A stretch of 64,000 nt of DNA, from contig NC_061508.1 of assembly GCF_022539505.1 (NCBI RefSeq), positions 263,816,736 to 263,880,735 of the forward strand. The letters run 5' to 3'. Shown here piece after piece: positions 1-10,766 of this stretch. Every line of letters starts with the position of its first letter. Position 1 is the stretch's first letter. The notes under the pieces were generated by a model. That model was not told where the DNA came from. It made no database searches and saw only the letters and a program-made list of their open reading frames with translations. The stretch is from Lolium rigidum (Eukaryota > Streptophyta > Magnoliopsida > Poales > Poaceae). The translations under genes and the position numbers were made by a program.

Positions 1-1050
1 CGGCGAGGCACTGTGACGACGCCTGCGTCTTCTCGGTCGCCGCTGCGTCGGCCAAGGTGGCCTTGGCAGCCTTGTTGCCGATAGGGCGCCCTGCCGATGT
101 TGCGAGCGGCGCATCCAGATCAATGGCGTCTTTCCCCTTCGACAACGAAAGCGTCAACCGCCATTTCTCGTTCATTTTGAGCTTGCTATAGCAATGCATC
201 AGCGTGAAAAACTTATGTCCTTCCGAGTGCTTTCGGTACATCTCCATGGCCTTGTCGAACTAACCAAAGGAAGCGCAATCATATCGTCGAACAAAAACTA
301 GGCGCTAAAGATTATCGTAGAAAGAGGCGTACCACGCCGCTGACGTCGTTGCCGATGTCGCCTCTGGTCACGGCCTCGTTATGGTACCCATGGAACACGT
401 TCACCGATGCCTGGAAGATGGCCCATCGCGTCGACATTGCCTTTTGGCTCCTCTTTGTTGTCACTTTGCTGTAATCGTTGTTGATTAGCTTACGCTCATC
501 GAACTCGGCCTTGATCCTCGCCCAATACTTCTCGTACTTTTGGTTGGCACCGATGATGGAGTCATGGCTCACCGTCGACCACGACTCGCAGAGACATTGA
601 TCCTCCAGAACCGTCTACTTGGGGCCTCGTGTGCCCGAAGCCTTCTTCTTCCTCTTCTTCATCACGCCGGCCGCGTCAACCTCCACGAGATCATATGCAT
701 CCTCCGCGGCACCCGCGTCCTCATCGTCCTCTTTGTCGCCGCCCTCTTCGTTGTTGTCGTCGTCCTCCACCCCCTCCTTGCCCTCCTCCTCCTCCTCACC
801 ACCGGCGCCCGCAAATTTGAGTGGGCCCCTGCGGCCAGTGAACGGGGCGCCGTCCGCACCGGGGCCTGGCTCGCGCTGGGGCGCTTGGTCGTACGCCGGG
901 GAGTATAACACGGCGTTCAGATTGAAGCCACCATGCGGCAGCGTATCCTCATACCGCGGCGACAAGTTTGGCGTCACGCACCCGGGAGTGGCGGCATAGG
1001 GGCCATCGTTGTAGAACCTGGATGTCAACGGAGACAGTACTCCCGGAATG
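1..1050 (-). pseudogene. NAM-associated / SANT-like domain protein, broken, runs off the left edge
   Basis: On the minus strand a reading frame starts with a Pro/Gly-rich then strongly acidic stretch (about 1040 to 640, runs of E and D), a basic KKRKKK patch, and then a trihelix-like block around 600 to 310 (KYEKYWARIKAEFDERK). The frame resumes near 240 to 1 with the C-terminal NAM-associated signature: a GHKFF..HCYSKL segment and a RPIGNKAAK motif. This architecture is known from many transposon-linked grass proteins often mislabelled glutathione S-transferase T3-like. Lesions are visible: an amber codon where Trp is expected near 600, and a frame break with a stop near 250-310. The protein continues beyond base 1. 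I infer a dead copy from a DNA transposon, probably tied to the adjacent CACTA remnant, rather than a cellular transcription factor. Confidence 0.65.
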
Positions 1051-1090
1051 TAGGCGCCGATGTGGTCCTCGATATGCTTGGGCTTGCGTT

Positions 1091-1339
1091 TTTCTTCCAC
1101 TTCTTGTATCGACTGACGCCGCACTGCGGACATATGGTAGACTTTGCGTGCTCGTCCCGATAAATGGTGCAATCGTTCAAGCACACATGGTATTTCACGT
1201 GCGGTAAATCCAGACGATACACGATTTTCATGGCCTCCTCGATACTAGTCGGACACTTGTTCCCTTTGGGAAGATGTTCGTGCCAGAATGACATGTTATC
1301 ATTGAAGCATGCGTCGGTCATTTTGTGATTTACCTTCAT
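1091..1339 (-). pseudogene. CACTA (En/Spm) transposase tnp2, N-terminal fragment
   Basis: The minus strand encodes about 83 residues typical of the start of plant tnp2 transposases: a segment ending in LPKGNKCPTSIEEAMKI, then a Cys-rich block with HVCLNDCTIYRDEH and CPQCGVSRYKKW. The cysteine spacing (C..NDC, then CPQCG..RYK) is the family hallmark. The fragment is in a different frame from the NAM-associated pseudogene that follows it at lower coordinates, and nothing of the DDE catalytic domain is present. It is a dead remnant. The long solo LTR begins only 130 bases upstream of it and may have separated it from the rest of its element. Confidence 0.6.
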
Positions 1340-2485
1340 CTCCAGAGCCACCACTGCCCCTGCTACACTTGCACACGTCCCCCGTCGAGCGTCGTTGCCG
1401 CCGCGGTCCTGCTCACGCCACCGCTGGTGGGAAGCTCCAACGTCGGACACCTCCGTGGCCAGGCATATTGTGGTGACCCAGCATACCACTGCATGGTGTA
1501 GTATGCAAGTCTGATATAATACTAATGAAACACCGTTCCACTAGTATTACATCGCTCAGAGTGGTACAACAGAAACATATGCGGGTCCAAGGTATGTCTA
1601 TAGAATTACAACTCCGACTCTGTTACAAAAGATCAGCACAGCCTCCTACTATACATGGAGGTAAATCTGCAAATAAACTCCAGAAGAACGACTCGTAGTC
1701 TAAGCCTATCACGAACTCTACTTGTAGAGTATTTAACTAGCTATAGAGGCTATGAATAGATTCTAGCTAAATAGGAACTAGGTTTAGGAAACTAGTTCCT
1801 TTCTATTGCTAATCTAGGTTTTCTCCTTGTTGAATGTGGTATCTGACTCTCCTGACATGGTCCTATCCCTTGAAGTAATTGTTGAATCCTCGGCCTTCGA
1901 GTTGCACTGTAGATCCTCCTTCGATGCCTCCATATCTAAGCAGGGGATTTAAGAGTGGGATGAGTACGAGCGTACTCAACAAGTTCATTTTAGGAAAGGA
2001 GTGTTTAATGCACTAGCTACAGCCATAGACCAGAAAGTCATAGGCAATGCAAGTTTTTGTAATCATTTCTTCAAAAGGTTGCTTTTATTCAGAAGAGCTA
2101 TGTCCGTCAGCCTTCACCGGTTGACTAGAACTTCATGGAGTTCCTTTCCGGCAGCGTTCGCGAGCTCCATATCCCGGAACCGGCGAGTGACTCGGTCACG
2201 GTTCGTTACACTCGCAGAGGTGTGTTGCTTTACCCATAAGAGATCTTAACCTTGGTGCCAACCGAGCTATAGTTCTCGTCCACACTTCCTTTGGTGTGAG
2301 GCCCGGTATAAGGTCCTAGTCAATCATGTTCCTCCGCTACCTCGAACACCCACCCTTTGTTGCATGCCCCGACCCTGGGTCCACGCCGGTTCACTTACGC
2401 CAATTAAGGCTGGGCCCCGACCACGACAACAGTGTTGGGCTCTACCATACACTCCTACGCCGGTAGCTGCAACCCATCATAGACC

Positions 2486-2633
2486 GCATTACCGTGGGGA
2501 ATTAGAATGGGATCCCCACCCTCCGGTTGTTTCGCAAGACACAACTGCTACGGTAAACATTGCATTACCGTGGGGAATTAGAATGGGATCCCCACCCTCC
2601 GGTTGTTCTGCCAGATACAACTGCTACGGTAAG
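2486..2633. repeat. Two-copy 76-bp tandem duplication
   Basis: A 76-bp unit starting GCATTACCGTGGGGAATTAG is repeated head to tail (2486-2561 and 2562-2633). The two copies differ mainly in a short patch near the middle (tttcgcaagac versus ttctgccagat). It lies inside the long solo LTR. Confidence 0.9.
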
Positions 2634-3336
2634 CGCATCCGTTGATGAACGAGAGGTGGAAACACTTTTGACTACTCCGTCCCACTCCGGATCTTATGGT
2701 TAACACGGGTATTACGGCACAAGAATCACTGGACGACATTTGTTGTTTAATCCTAGATGGATATAAACCCTTGCAATGGAACCTCCACCACATCAACACA
2801 TACCATGGTTCCATTGCCCACCACATAGTCATATTCATAGTTATGAAAATAGTATTTTTGGCTTTTCATGCAAGAGTGATAAACATAGTACTTTGCAATT
2901 AATTTGGTAAAAATACTCAAATGACATGAGCAAGCGATGAACTTGCCTTTCTTGACTGCAAGATTATGCAGTCAAGGCCTTCGGTGCGCAATAACTCCAA
3001 ATTCTGAAATAGCATCATCGTCCGGTAAGGACGATGTTTAAAAGATTGGCAAGGATGCAGTAATGCATAAGTATGAGATGCAATCGTTCTAAACGTGACC
3101 TAACCCCGATGATTTAGGATTAGTGAGTTGTAGTGATTTGTTTAGGGTGTGTTGCACTTTTAGAATGATTCACAAACAAGGTTCTTATTCAGGGTTGTGT
3201 TGTTTTAGAATCATAAGCAAGTGGTAAGATGCATAGTAACAATCATACACACCAAGGAATAATAGTTGTATAATACGTAAAGAGCTGTTGTCAAGTTTAA
3301 TACTATATGGCATGGTTAATGATTACTTGTTATATT

Positions 3337-3381
3337 CTTCAAAAGAATAACTTTTGAAGAACATGTTCTTTAATAAAGAAC
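3337..3381. repeat. Double-hairpin module, copy 1
   Basis: A perfect 9-bp stem with a 5-nt loop (CTTCAAAAG, aataa, CTTTTGAAG) spans 3337-3359. A second perfect hairpin follows directly at 3365-3381 (stem GTTCTTT, loop aat). The first hairpin recurs exactly at 3633-3655. Both lie in the long solo LTR. Confidence 0.8.
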
Positions 3382-3632
3382 AAGCATGACAATTGGGTTT
3401 GTGGTTTGCTATAGTTTATTCTGGTTCCAATTAGTTTCTGGAGTAGGTATTAGATGGATCACAACAATGTTGGATTCATCAACACCTAGGGCTTGTAAGG
3501 TTGAATTAAGCCTAGGCATCTTAAGCAACTAATTATACATAGGTACTATCAAAGTTGGTTGTATCTTATTGGTGATAGATAGCTAGGGTTTATAGATCCT
3601 ATTAGGCAGGGTTGTTGATTACTCTTTATTTT

Positions 3633-3682
3633 CTTCAAAAGAATAACTTTTGAAGAACATACTTCTTAATTAATAAGAAGTA
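3633..3682. repeat. Double-hairpin module, copy 2
   Basis: The same 23-nt hairpin as at 3337 recurs at 3633-3655. It is again followed by the linker aacat and by a second perfect hairpin (3660-3682, stem TACTTCTTA). That second stem differs in sequence from its counterpart in copy 1 but pairs fully. Confidence 0.8.
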
Positions 3683-5322
3683 TATTAATGAGGGTTGAGG
3701 TGGTGTATGTTTTATTATGGGATCCACTTAGATTGGGTATAGTTGGCTCCTGGATACTATGGTTTGTAAGTAACTAATACTAATAGGGTTTAGTGGAATA
3801 TGATTAGGTAATGCACAATATTTGGCATAGTTGTTATTGGGAGTTCATCACAATGGTGTGATGCTAAATAAGGTTAATAAAGTATGATGGCTTTGGTAAT
3901 AGGATCTAGGGTTTACACTTGGTTAACCCTATTTGATCATGTAGGTCTAATGAAGGTGAACATATGGGATACCATTTTATTAGTGGTAGGTCTCTATTAT
4001 TTTATGAAGACATGACAAGTATTTAGCTGGTACTATGGATCTATGGAGGCAAAGTAAGTGTCATGATCATATGTTCTAACCTAGGTTTAGGGTTTAGAAC
4101 CAAATTAGGATTCACATTAAATAATGGAGCTAGGGTTCCTAAATGATATTAGGGTTTTAGGAATCACATGGAATGATGAAGTTATCAATTTATTATAATG
4201 AATATAGGGCTTCCTAATTACTCTATAATTCTTGGATTCATAACTTCATTAAATAAGTTGTAGTTATTAATAATTCTGAAATAAAATAATATTGGATTTG
4301 TGCCTTTATTATTTTTAAGGAATTCAATAATTAAGGTAATTATTAATTAGGGTTTAAGTCCCTCTAATAAGGATTTAACAAATTAACAAATAAAGAAAAT
4401 TAGTTTTAATGTTTTCTTTATTTATTTACTGGTTTTTTTATTTAATTTGGAAAGTTTTCCTAATTATTTACTTTTTAATTCAATTAAGAATAGAAATAAA
4501 GGCTTAATTAATAAGTATAAAATAATTAAATTTTTATTAAAAATAAAAATTTCATATTATATTTTTATTGGATAGATTTTATTTTTATAAGAATTTTCAT
4601 ATCTTATTTGTATTTTTCTGAGTTAAAATGAATTTTATAAATTCATGTAAAGTTTCAGTAATTATTGAGTTAAATTAAAACTAAGAGAATTACTAAACAC
4701 ACCCGGTGACTCTACCCACACAGTCACTGACTGGTGGGACTAAGCCACGCTGGCTGCCACGTGGTGCCGATGTGGCAACCATGTGCTTCACCGGCGGCCA
4801 GAGGTGGACGACGCCGGCGATCCCGGGTTCCCGCGGGGCTATGCGTAGGCTCAATCGAACGAGGACGACAAGACGAACCGACTGGTGGTGGCGTCGCTCC
4901 GATTTGGTCACCGGAGCGTGCCCGGCGACGAGGTGCTGCGGCGACGCTCACGGGCTACCGACGCGGTGGTGCTACGGCGTGCAATCGAGCTCGGCGAGCA
5001 CGCTAAGGAGATCAGTGGCTCACCAGGAGCACGACGCGCTTGACGGCGTGGTGGATGGAGGTCCGGTTCGCCGGATTTCATGGCGCCGGCCGACGGAGAG
5101 GTGAGCTCGGTGAGGATGCTCCGAGGGGTTTTGGCTCGATTCCTCCCGCACCGTGGGCATGTCAACCACGGCGGTGCTGATGGTGGTCACGGCGAGGCTC
5201 GGGGAAGCTCCAAACGACGGCGGCGGTCGGAGTCCGGTGGGTTAGGGTTTCGGCCTAGGGCGAATTGGAGCAGAGAGAGAGGAAATTTAGGAGCTAGGGT
5301 TCCGAGCGGCGGCGCGGCGGTC

Positions 5323-5328
5323 TTTATA
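5323..5328 (-). promoter_or_regulatory. TATA box of the long LTR (minus strand)
   Basis: TATAAA on the minus strand sits just before a GC-rich block (about 5300 down to 4690) whose minus strand reads like a plant 5' leader, with CCCTAGCTCC and CTCTCTCTCT early on. This suggests the LTR's transcription start and gives its orientation. The overlapping long frames here (for example + 4706-5104) show no recognisable protein. Confidence 0.4.
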
Positions 5329-8173
5329 GACGTTCGGGGGCGGCGGCGCACATCTTAACGCGGCCGGTGGCCGTGGTGCCTCCACCGAGCTGCTTGCTCG
5401 AACAGAGGTAGGGGATGAACTCCCTCCTCGCGTGGAAATAACGCTAAGCGTTATATGGGTCGGCCCAATTGGTGGGCTGCTTCTTGGGCCAATGTTGGTG
5501 GACTTCTACTGGGCTGCGGCGGCCTGCTATGGTAAGGTCCAGGTAAGCCTCCTCTCCTTTATCTCTTTTATTTATTTTCTGTTTTATTTCTGTTTGGAAT
5601 TCAAATTTGAATTCCTTTGTATTTTGCAGGTCTTGCTTACTTTATTCATACAAGAATTAGTCCAGGGTACTACAAATTCTTGGGTGGTGTATTTGCAATT
5701 TAATATGATATTATAACATCTGTTTATTATTTAATGTTGGTATGTGGTTTAAATTTCCATATAGACATGAATTTGAATAATAACTTTGAAAATATTCAAA
5801 TTGTGTTCTACATGATATTTTAATGTCACCTTGAAATACTTAGAGTTTAATAATACTCTTATCATGATTTAGTTTTGATATGTGGAAATAAGTGGTGGAT
5901 AGCCACCCATATAGTTTCAATTATAAGATTTAGCTCTAGGTTCATCTTATGTTCCATAGTTAAATATAGGATTTAATTAGAGTGCACTTATAGGGTTATA
6001 TTGCTATTTATCTAATGATACATGGGTTGGAACTTTATTGTAACTTAGGTTTTAGTTGTGATCACCCAAATGATGTACCAACTAAGGTTTAGATATAACT
6101 CTAGGTAGTAGAAATGAGATGGCACAATAGAGTATTTGCTAGGGTTTAATCTCCCCTTAACCCTGATAAGATGGTTACTTGCTTCATAACTTATGTGCTT
6201 TTCTAATTACTAAGGATTTGAGAATTTGTTTTATCTTCTACCAATTAACTTCTATTATTAACCTCACTTAATCATTAAAGTAACAACAGTGGTTATAGTT
6301 CTTTTTATAGTTAACTTTGGTCATATGGATGTATGGTTTCTCACCATATAAAGTATAGAGTTTGACTCTAAGGTTTTTCTTAGGTTCTTTAATTGAGGAA
6401 TAAATGGAATGTAGATGTGGTAGGATGCTACTTATGATCACCAAGTGATTCATAAGTGAAGGTTAGGATATAAGCCTATGGTTGCGTACTAGTTACCTCC
6501 CTATGATTTCATGTGGTGAATAACATCTACTAATCCTATTAGGATTTAACTTATGGCTTCTTCTTCCTATTTTTCCAAAGCATGATCATGGCATTATCAT
6601 GATCCACTTATTCTTAATAGATCCTTTCTTTAAGTTCTTAGGGTTTATGATCATTACCCAATGGTGATGATCATGCATGGTATGGGCTTCCTAAGGTATC
6701 ACTACAAGTATTTGGATAGGGTTATACCTATTACCCCTCTCACTCCACAAGGACTTGGATTATAATCTAAGGTTCTACTCAAGGAATGGTGATGTGATTA
6801 TCTGAATATGTGGTTTGCCTAAGAATTTCTACCTTGCTATCTTCTGAAGCTTGTTCTTCAGGAATTCTGATAAACCTTCTTCTTGTGGTATGCCTCCACC
6901 TCCTAGCTGCTTCATCTTGTTCCTATCTAAATTATGGAGTGGCCCAACTCTTTGGTTTGCTTGTATCATGGTACAAGATGATGGAATGGATGGGGTAGAG
7001 GGTTCCTTTTATAGGCTTGAGCATGCTCTAGTATCATGACACATAGGTGAGTGACTCTTGTATTCATTTGAGGAGTAAGGTGCTTGGTTGTCATGCCCTC
7101 ATCCATAGCAATCCTTTAAGCATGAGGTGGCATAGCTTAGGATTGAAGCTATGTAGATATTTCCATCCTATGTGGCATGGGTATTATCCTCTCATTTGAT
7201 TTGTTTTTGGGATGACCAAGTGGCTTTTGTTACTAAATATCTTATGAATGATTTTATGCTTGTGAGTGAGTCACTATATCATATGTGATTATATTTATAT
7301 TGTAATTGGGGTCAAAATGTCAAAGACAATGATTATACCCCAATTTTTAATGGTGATGTTTGCTTTCACCAAGGCATGATCATATGAGTTTCAAAATACT
7401 CATAGTTTATTTTATTCAAATAGTTTGAACTATAATTCGTAATGTAAACGAATTTAGTTTTGTGATATTCCACATATTTAATAAGTTATGATTAAAACAA
7501 CAGTGTGTGACTTTTATGCACTTAGGTCCTTGTGTTTTACCAGATTTAGTAATTAGTTCTAGAGTGAATTAAATTATACTCCCAAGGTAGTTGCTCAACT
7601 TTTAAGTATTGATAATTTAGAGTTTGTTTCTTATCTCTTTGATTGGTATAAACCTCTCCCATCTCTAGGGTTTAATGATAAGCTTTTGTTGGTGTTAAAT
7701 TCAAAAGTTTAGTTCAAGAAATACCATGAGGTTCATGGTGGTAGCATGGATTGGTTTAATACATGGGAAAAGATAAGTTAAGGATAGTTTATCCATTTTA
7801 TTGTTACTTAATTTGCAATTAAATAGATGTTCATTTGTTATGGCAAGGAATACCATATTATGATCTTTTATAAGATCAAGCAATTGATCCTTGATTAATA
7901 TGTTATTGTGTTAGTTTTAATTCCAGTTGATCTAACCCCTTAGATCAAATCATCTCTACCCAAAACAAAGTTTTAACAAAGTCACATTAAGGTTTATAGC
8001 GCTTGACTTGATGAGCTACTTCAATTCCACCAAGGTCAAGTGAAACTTCGGCTATCGTGGATTGTTTTACTTTAAAGCGCGAAAATTCCCCGGATTTTCT
8101 ATGCATGAATGCAATGCACACATCTGTTTCCTCTATTTTTTTGTAACCCCAATACCTGGGATATTACACATAT

Positions 8174-9848
8174 ACTCTCCTGAGACTCGCGCATTGCCAA
8201 CGCCTTAGTGGAGGGAGGCGATGACTAGATGGAGCGAGGCGCTGACTAGATGGAGGGAGGGCAACCATATCCTGGCCTGCCTCACGGGTGTGCCTCTGGC
8301 TGCTCCTGTGTGTCAGACGCGGCAACGATGGCTGTCCGGGAGAGGGACAACTACTGCATGGTCTTCCAGATGCACCGCCGCCAAGACAAGGAGACCCAGG
8401 TGCGCAGGGGGGCAGTCAGCGACGCCCTTGCCATTGGGCATACCAACCTTCCGCCATTGGCGCGTAGCGCCGAGCTTGTTTCTCTTGTTCGGCGAGGATC
8501 AACCTCATTGCTCCTCCCTCCTCTTGGCACGCCGGCTCCGTCACTCCTACTCCACCTCCACCACGCTCGATCCACTTCATCCGACGAACTGGGTAGCATG
8601 GGGCAACGTCAAAAGCAGAGCGGCACGTCGACGTGTGCGAGTCCATCCATCAGGCAGGTGTGCACATTGTGCCTCGTGCCAGGTGTCGAGGTTGTTTGCA
8701 CCTCGCCTAGGTTCCACACCACCCCTCAACGTCTTCTCGTCTGGCACCACGGCCGACCACGAGAGCGAGGACAGCTACCTTGGTGGAGCAGGCAAGGAGG
8801 CCGCGCAAGGATGGAAGCAGTGTTGTTTGCCCGCGCGTGTAGCGGCGGTGCTTTGCGGAGCCCGCCCGCGATTGGAGCGGGGGAGGCGGGGAGGTAGGGT
8901 GCATGCCACAGGCAGTGGCGCGATTAGGAGCGTGGTGACACTCGACGACAGCGCACGCGAGTGGAGCAAGGGGGCGGTGGTGGTGGTCGGGTGGTAGGTG
9001 GTCAGCGGGAGGAGAGATAAGGGATGAAGGGACTTTTTTTTATTGCGCTGGCATGTGAGTCATAGTCCGTAAAATAGGCCTTGACAAAATGGCCCGCACC
9101 TGTGAGAATCCGTGTCAATTCGTGTTTAATTCCCTTTTAGCATTTTATGCAAAGAACCAACTAGTAAAATGTAGTGGTTTTATGTCCCCAACTAAAAGTG
9201 GTACCAACGTCTGGCTAAAAGTGGTGATTTTATGCTCTATGCTTGCGATGCCCCTGAGCCTTTCCATGCTGGCCAGGAAGCCAAGTCCATAACCCCGTAG
9301 GAAAAAATGTCATCTTTACCGCTAACTGGTGGTTTCCACTTCTCATTTGGTTGTATTATTAAGCTTTGATCCGCCCACGGTTTGCGAGTTTCTGTAACAC
9401 AAGGATGTGTATGGTTTGGGAGGTCAAATTTTAGAAATTGGCAAGTTGTTCTTCTTGGTATCAAAACGACTGAAGTTTTATCTAGATATTGTCAGGCTGG
9501 CAGAAGCAAATTGCATGAATAATTAATATATTGGGATCCGCAATTAAAGTACGTCCAAGTTAAAGTAGCTGTAGTTGCGTTACATAAGTGCGTATCCGTA
9601 TGGTTCTGCAAATTTTACCTACCGAGTCTTTGCAGGAGGCGCAGAGCTACATGCAGTTAACTACGGCCTACGGGGTTACCAAGATCTAACTAGTAATTTG
9701 ACCTTAGGGCGCTGTGCGCACGAACCGGGGACTGTGCATCTTGAGGGCAATTCGAATCATAGGGAGGGTTGACATGCAGAGATCGGCAATCGGCAATGTG
9801 CAGGCCATCTATGGTCGCGCCCGTTATGAAGTCATTATATATGAAGCA
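8174..9848. other. Unassigned, GC-rich segment without a recognisable gene
   Basis: From 8220 to 9000 the DNA is GC-rich and both strands carry long overlapping open frames (the longest is + 8221-8997). None has a recognisable domain and no frame stands out, so I treat them as composition-driven. A short run of T follows at 9032, then AT-balanced DNA to the MITE. It could be a degraded 5' gene region. I see nothing definite in it. Confidence 0.4.
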
Positions 9849-9976
9849 CTCCTTTCGTCTATAAAAAAATACCTCAAAATTATCTAAATCTGCATGTATC
9901 TATACACTGAAACATATCTAAATATAAATATGCATATTTTGATAAAACTGAGACGGTCTTTTGCGAAGGGAGGGAG
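9849..9976. mobile_element. Stowaway-type MITE
   Basis: The segment starts CTCCTTTCG and ends CGAAGGGAGGGAG, an imperfect terminal inverted repeat of the Tc1/mariner Stowaway type, with TA following the right end and a mutated CA before the left. The interior (CTAAATATAAATATGC) is AT-rich and non-coding. About 128 bp. Confidence 0.7.
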
Positions 9977-10215
9977 TACATGTTTGGCATTTTCCTTCCA
10001 TTAGCGACTGCAGTTCTTGGCAGCCCCACACTGAAGCTTCCATGCACGCTTGATTATCCCCTTCTCCTAGGTTGTTTATATTTGGCGCGCGCCTTAGCAG
10101 CCCAACACACAAAAAGTCCAAACTCCAAAGGAATCTGCTGATCCGAAACCGTAGCAGCCATCGCCTTCTTTGTAAGACCTGCTTAAAGAAACTCGGCATA
10201 GGAAAGACCCATTAA
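9977..10215. other. Intergenic, nothing recognised
   Basis: Short stretch between the MITE and the LINE target duplication. An open frame on the minus strand (9918-10199) has no recognisable domain. Confidence 0.4.
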
Positions 10216-10235
10216 CAAGTTGCATTTGCAATTAC

Positions 10236-10400
10236 TGTCCGCGAGAAGCAAACCAAGCGGCAGATTTAATAGCTAAATCAGTAGATGTTTCTAATAGCAA
10301 CTTTTGGCTAGAAGAGCCGCCTTCGTTTCTTGTTCCACAATTGGTGGAAGATACCATTTTTGTGTAATAATAAAGGTTACTAATTGTTTCAAAAAAAAAA
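10236..10400 (+). mobile_element. 5'-truncated LINE tail with 20-bp target-site duplication
   Basis: The insert encodes the last 43 codons of a plant LINE ORF2 in one open frame (10236-10367). It starts with the RNase H C-terminal motif REANQAADLIAKS and ends at a TAA. A 3' tail and a run of A ending at 10400 follow. It is flanked by a perfect 20-bp direct repeat, CAAGTTGCATTTGCAATTAC, at 10216-10235 and 10401-10420. Severe 5' truncation, an A-tail and a long target duplication are the classic products of target-primed reverse transcription. The perfect duplication suggests a fairly recent insertion. Confidence 0.85.
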
Positions 10401-10674
10401 CAAGTTGCATTTGCAATTACGAAAATCACGTGATTCTTCTCACGGGAGAAGTCAAGTAGTAACATTTAGTCGTACTTAACAAGTGTCAGACCGCATCTAA
10501 CAGCCTGCCCAGAATTAGATGCTTCAACATACTCTATTCTGCAACCCATTTATTAATGCACATATGTTCACATGGTTTTGCCACCATGTGCATAGAGCAT
10601 AGTTGACCAAGACTTCGATTTATGCAGAGCTTGCTAGCTGCCGATCGATGGTGAAGTTCAACTCCTAAGCTAGG

Positions 10675-10684
10675 CTATAAGTAG
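10675..10684 (+). promoter_or_regulatory. TATA box of the BBE-like gene
   Basis: CTATAAGTAG lies 83-92 bases upstream of the ATG at 10767, which is a normal distance for a plant core promoter with a short leader. There is no intervening ATG in good context. Confidence 0.55.
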
Positions 10685-10766
10685 AGCTCGATACCATGCA
10701 AGTTTCCCAACAGCTAGCACTGCATCGTTGCGATAAGTAAAAACAGTGCAGGAGCAGGGCAAAAAC

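Larger units (their letters stand above)
1469..8168 (-). mobile_element. Very long solo LTR (about 6.7 kb) with target-site duplication
   Basis: The segment begins TGTGGTGACCC and ends GGGATATTACA on the + strand, so either strand reads TGT...ACA. It is flanked by a perfect 5-bp direct duplication, catat at 1464-1468 and 8169-8173. Neither terminus recurs inside, and I see no gag/pol reading frame, primer-binding site or second LTR, so it reads as one solo LTR. Minus orientation is favoured by a TATAAA box (minus strand, 5323-5328) followed by a GC-rich leader-like block down to about 4690. The rest is AT-rich and non-coding apart from a 76-bp tandem duplication and two hairpin modules. 6.7 kb is long for an LTR, but multi-kilobase LTRs (for example Sukkula) are known in Triticeae. 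I cannot name the family. Confidence 0.75.

Noticed and set aside
4706..5358. Long open frames on both strands in the GC-rich block of the solo LTR
   Set aside because: No domain, heavy overlap on both strands, and location in an LTR leader-like region. Explained by GC content.
8221..8997. 258-codon + strand frame and overlapping frames
   Set aside because: No recognisable domain. Several competing frames of similar length run on both strands, as expected for GC-rich non-coding DNA.
10746..10766. Start of the BBE-like protein seven codons upstream (GTG)
   Set aside because: It is not an ATG, and the signal peptide starts cleanly at the ATG at 10767.
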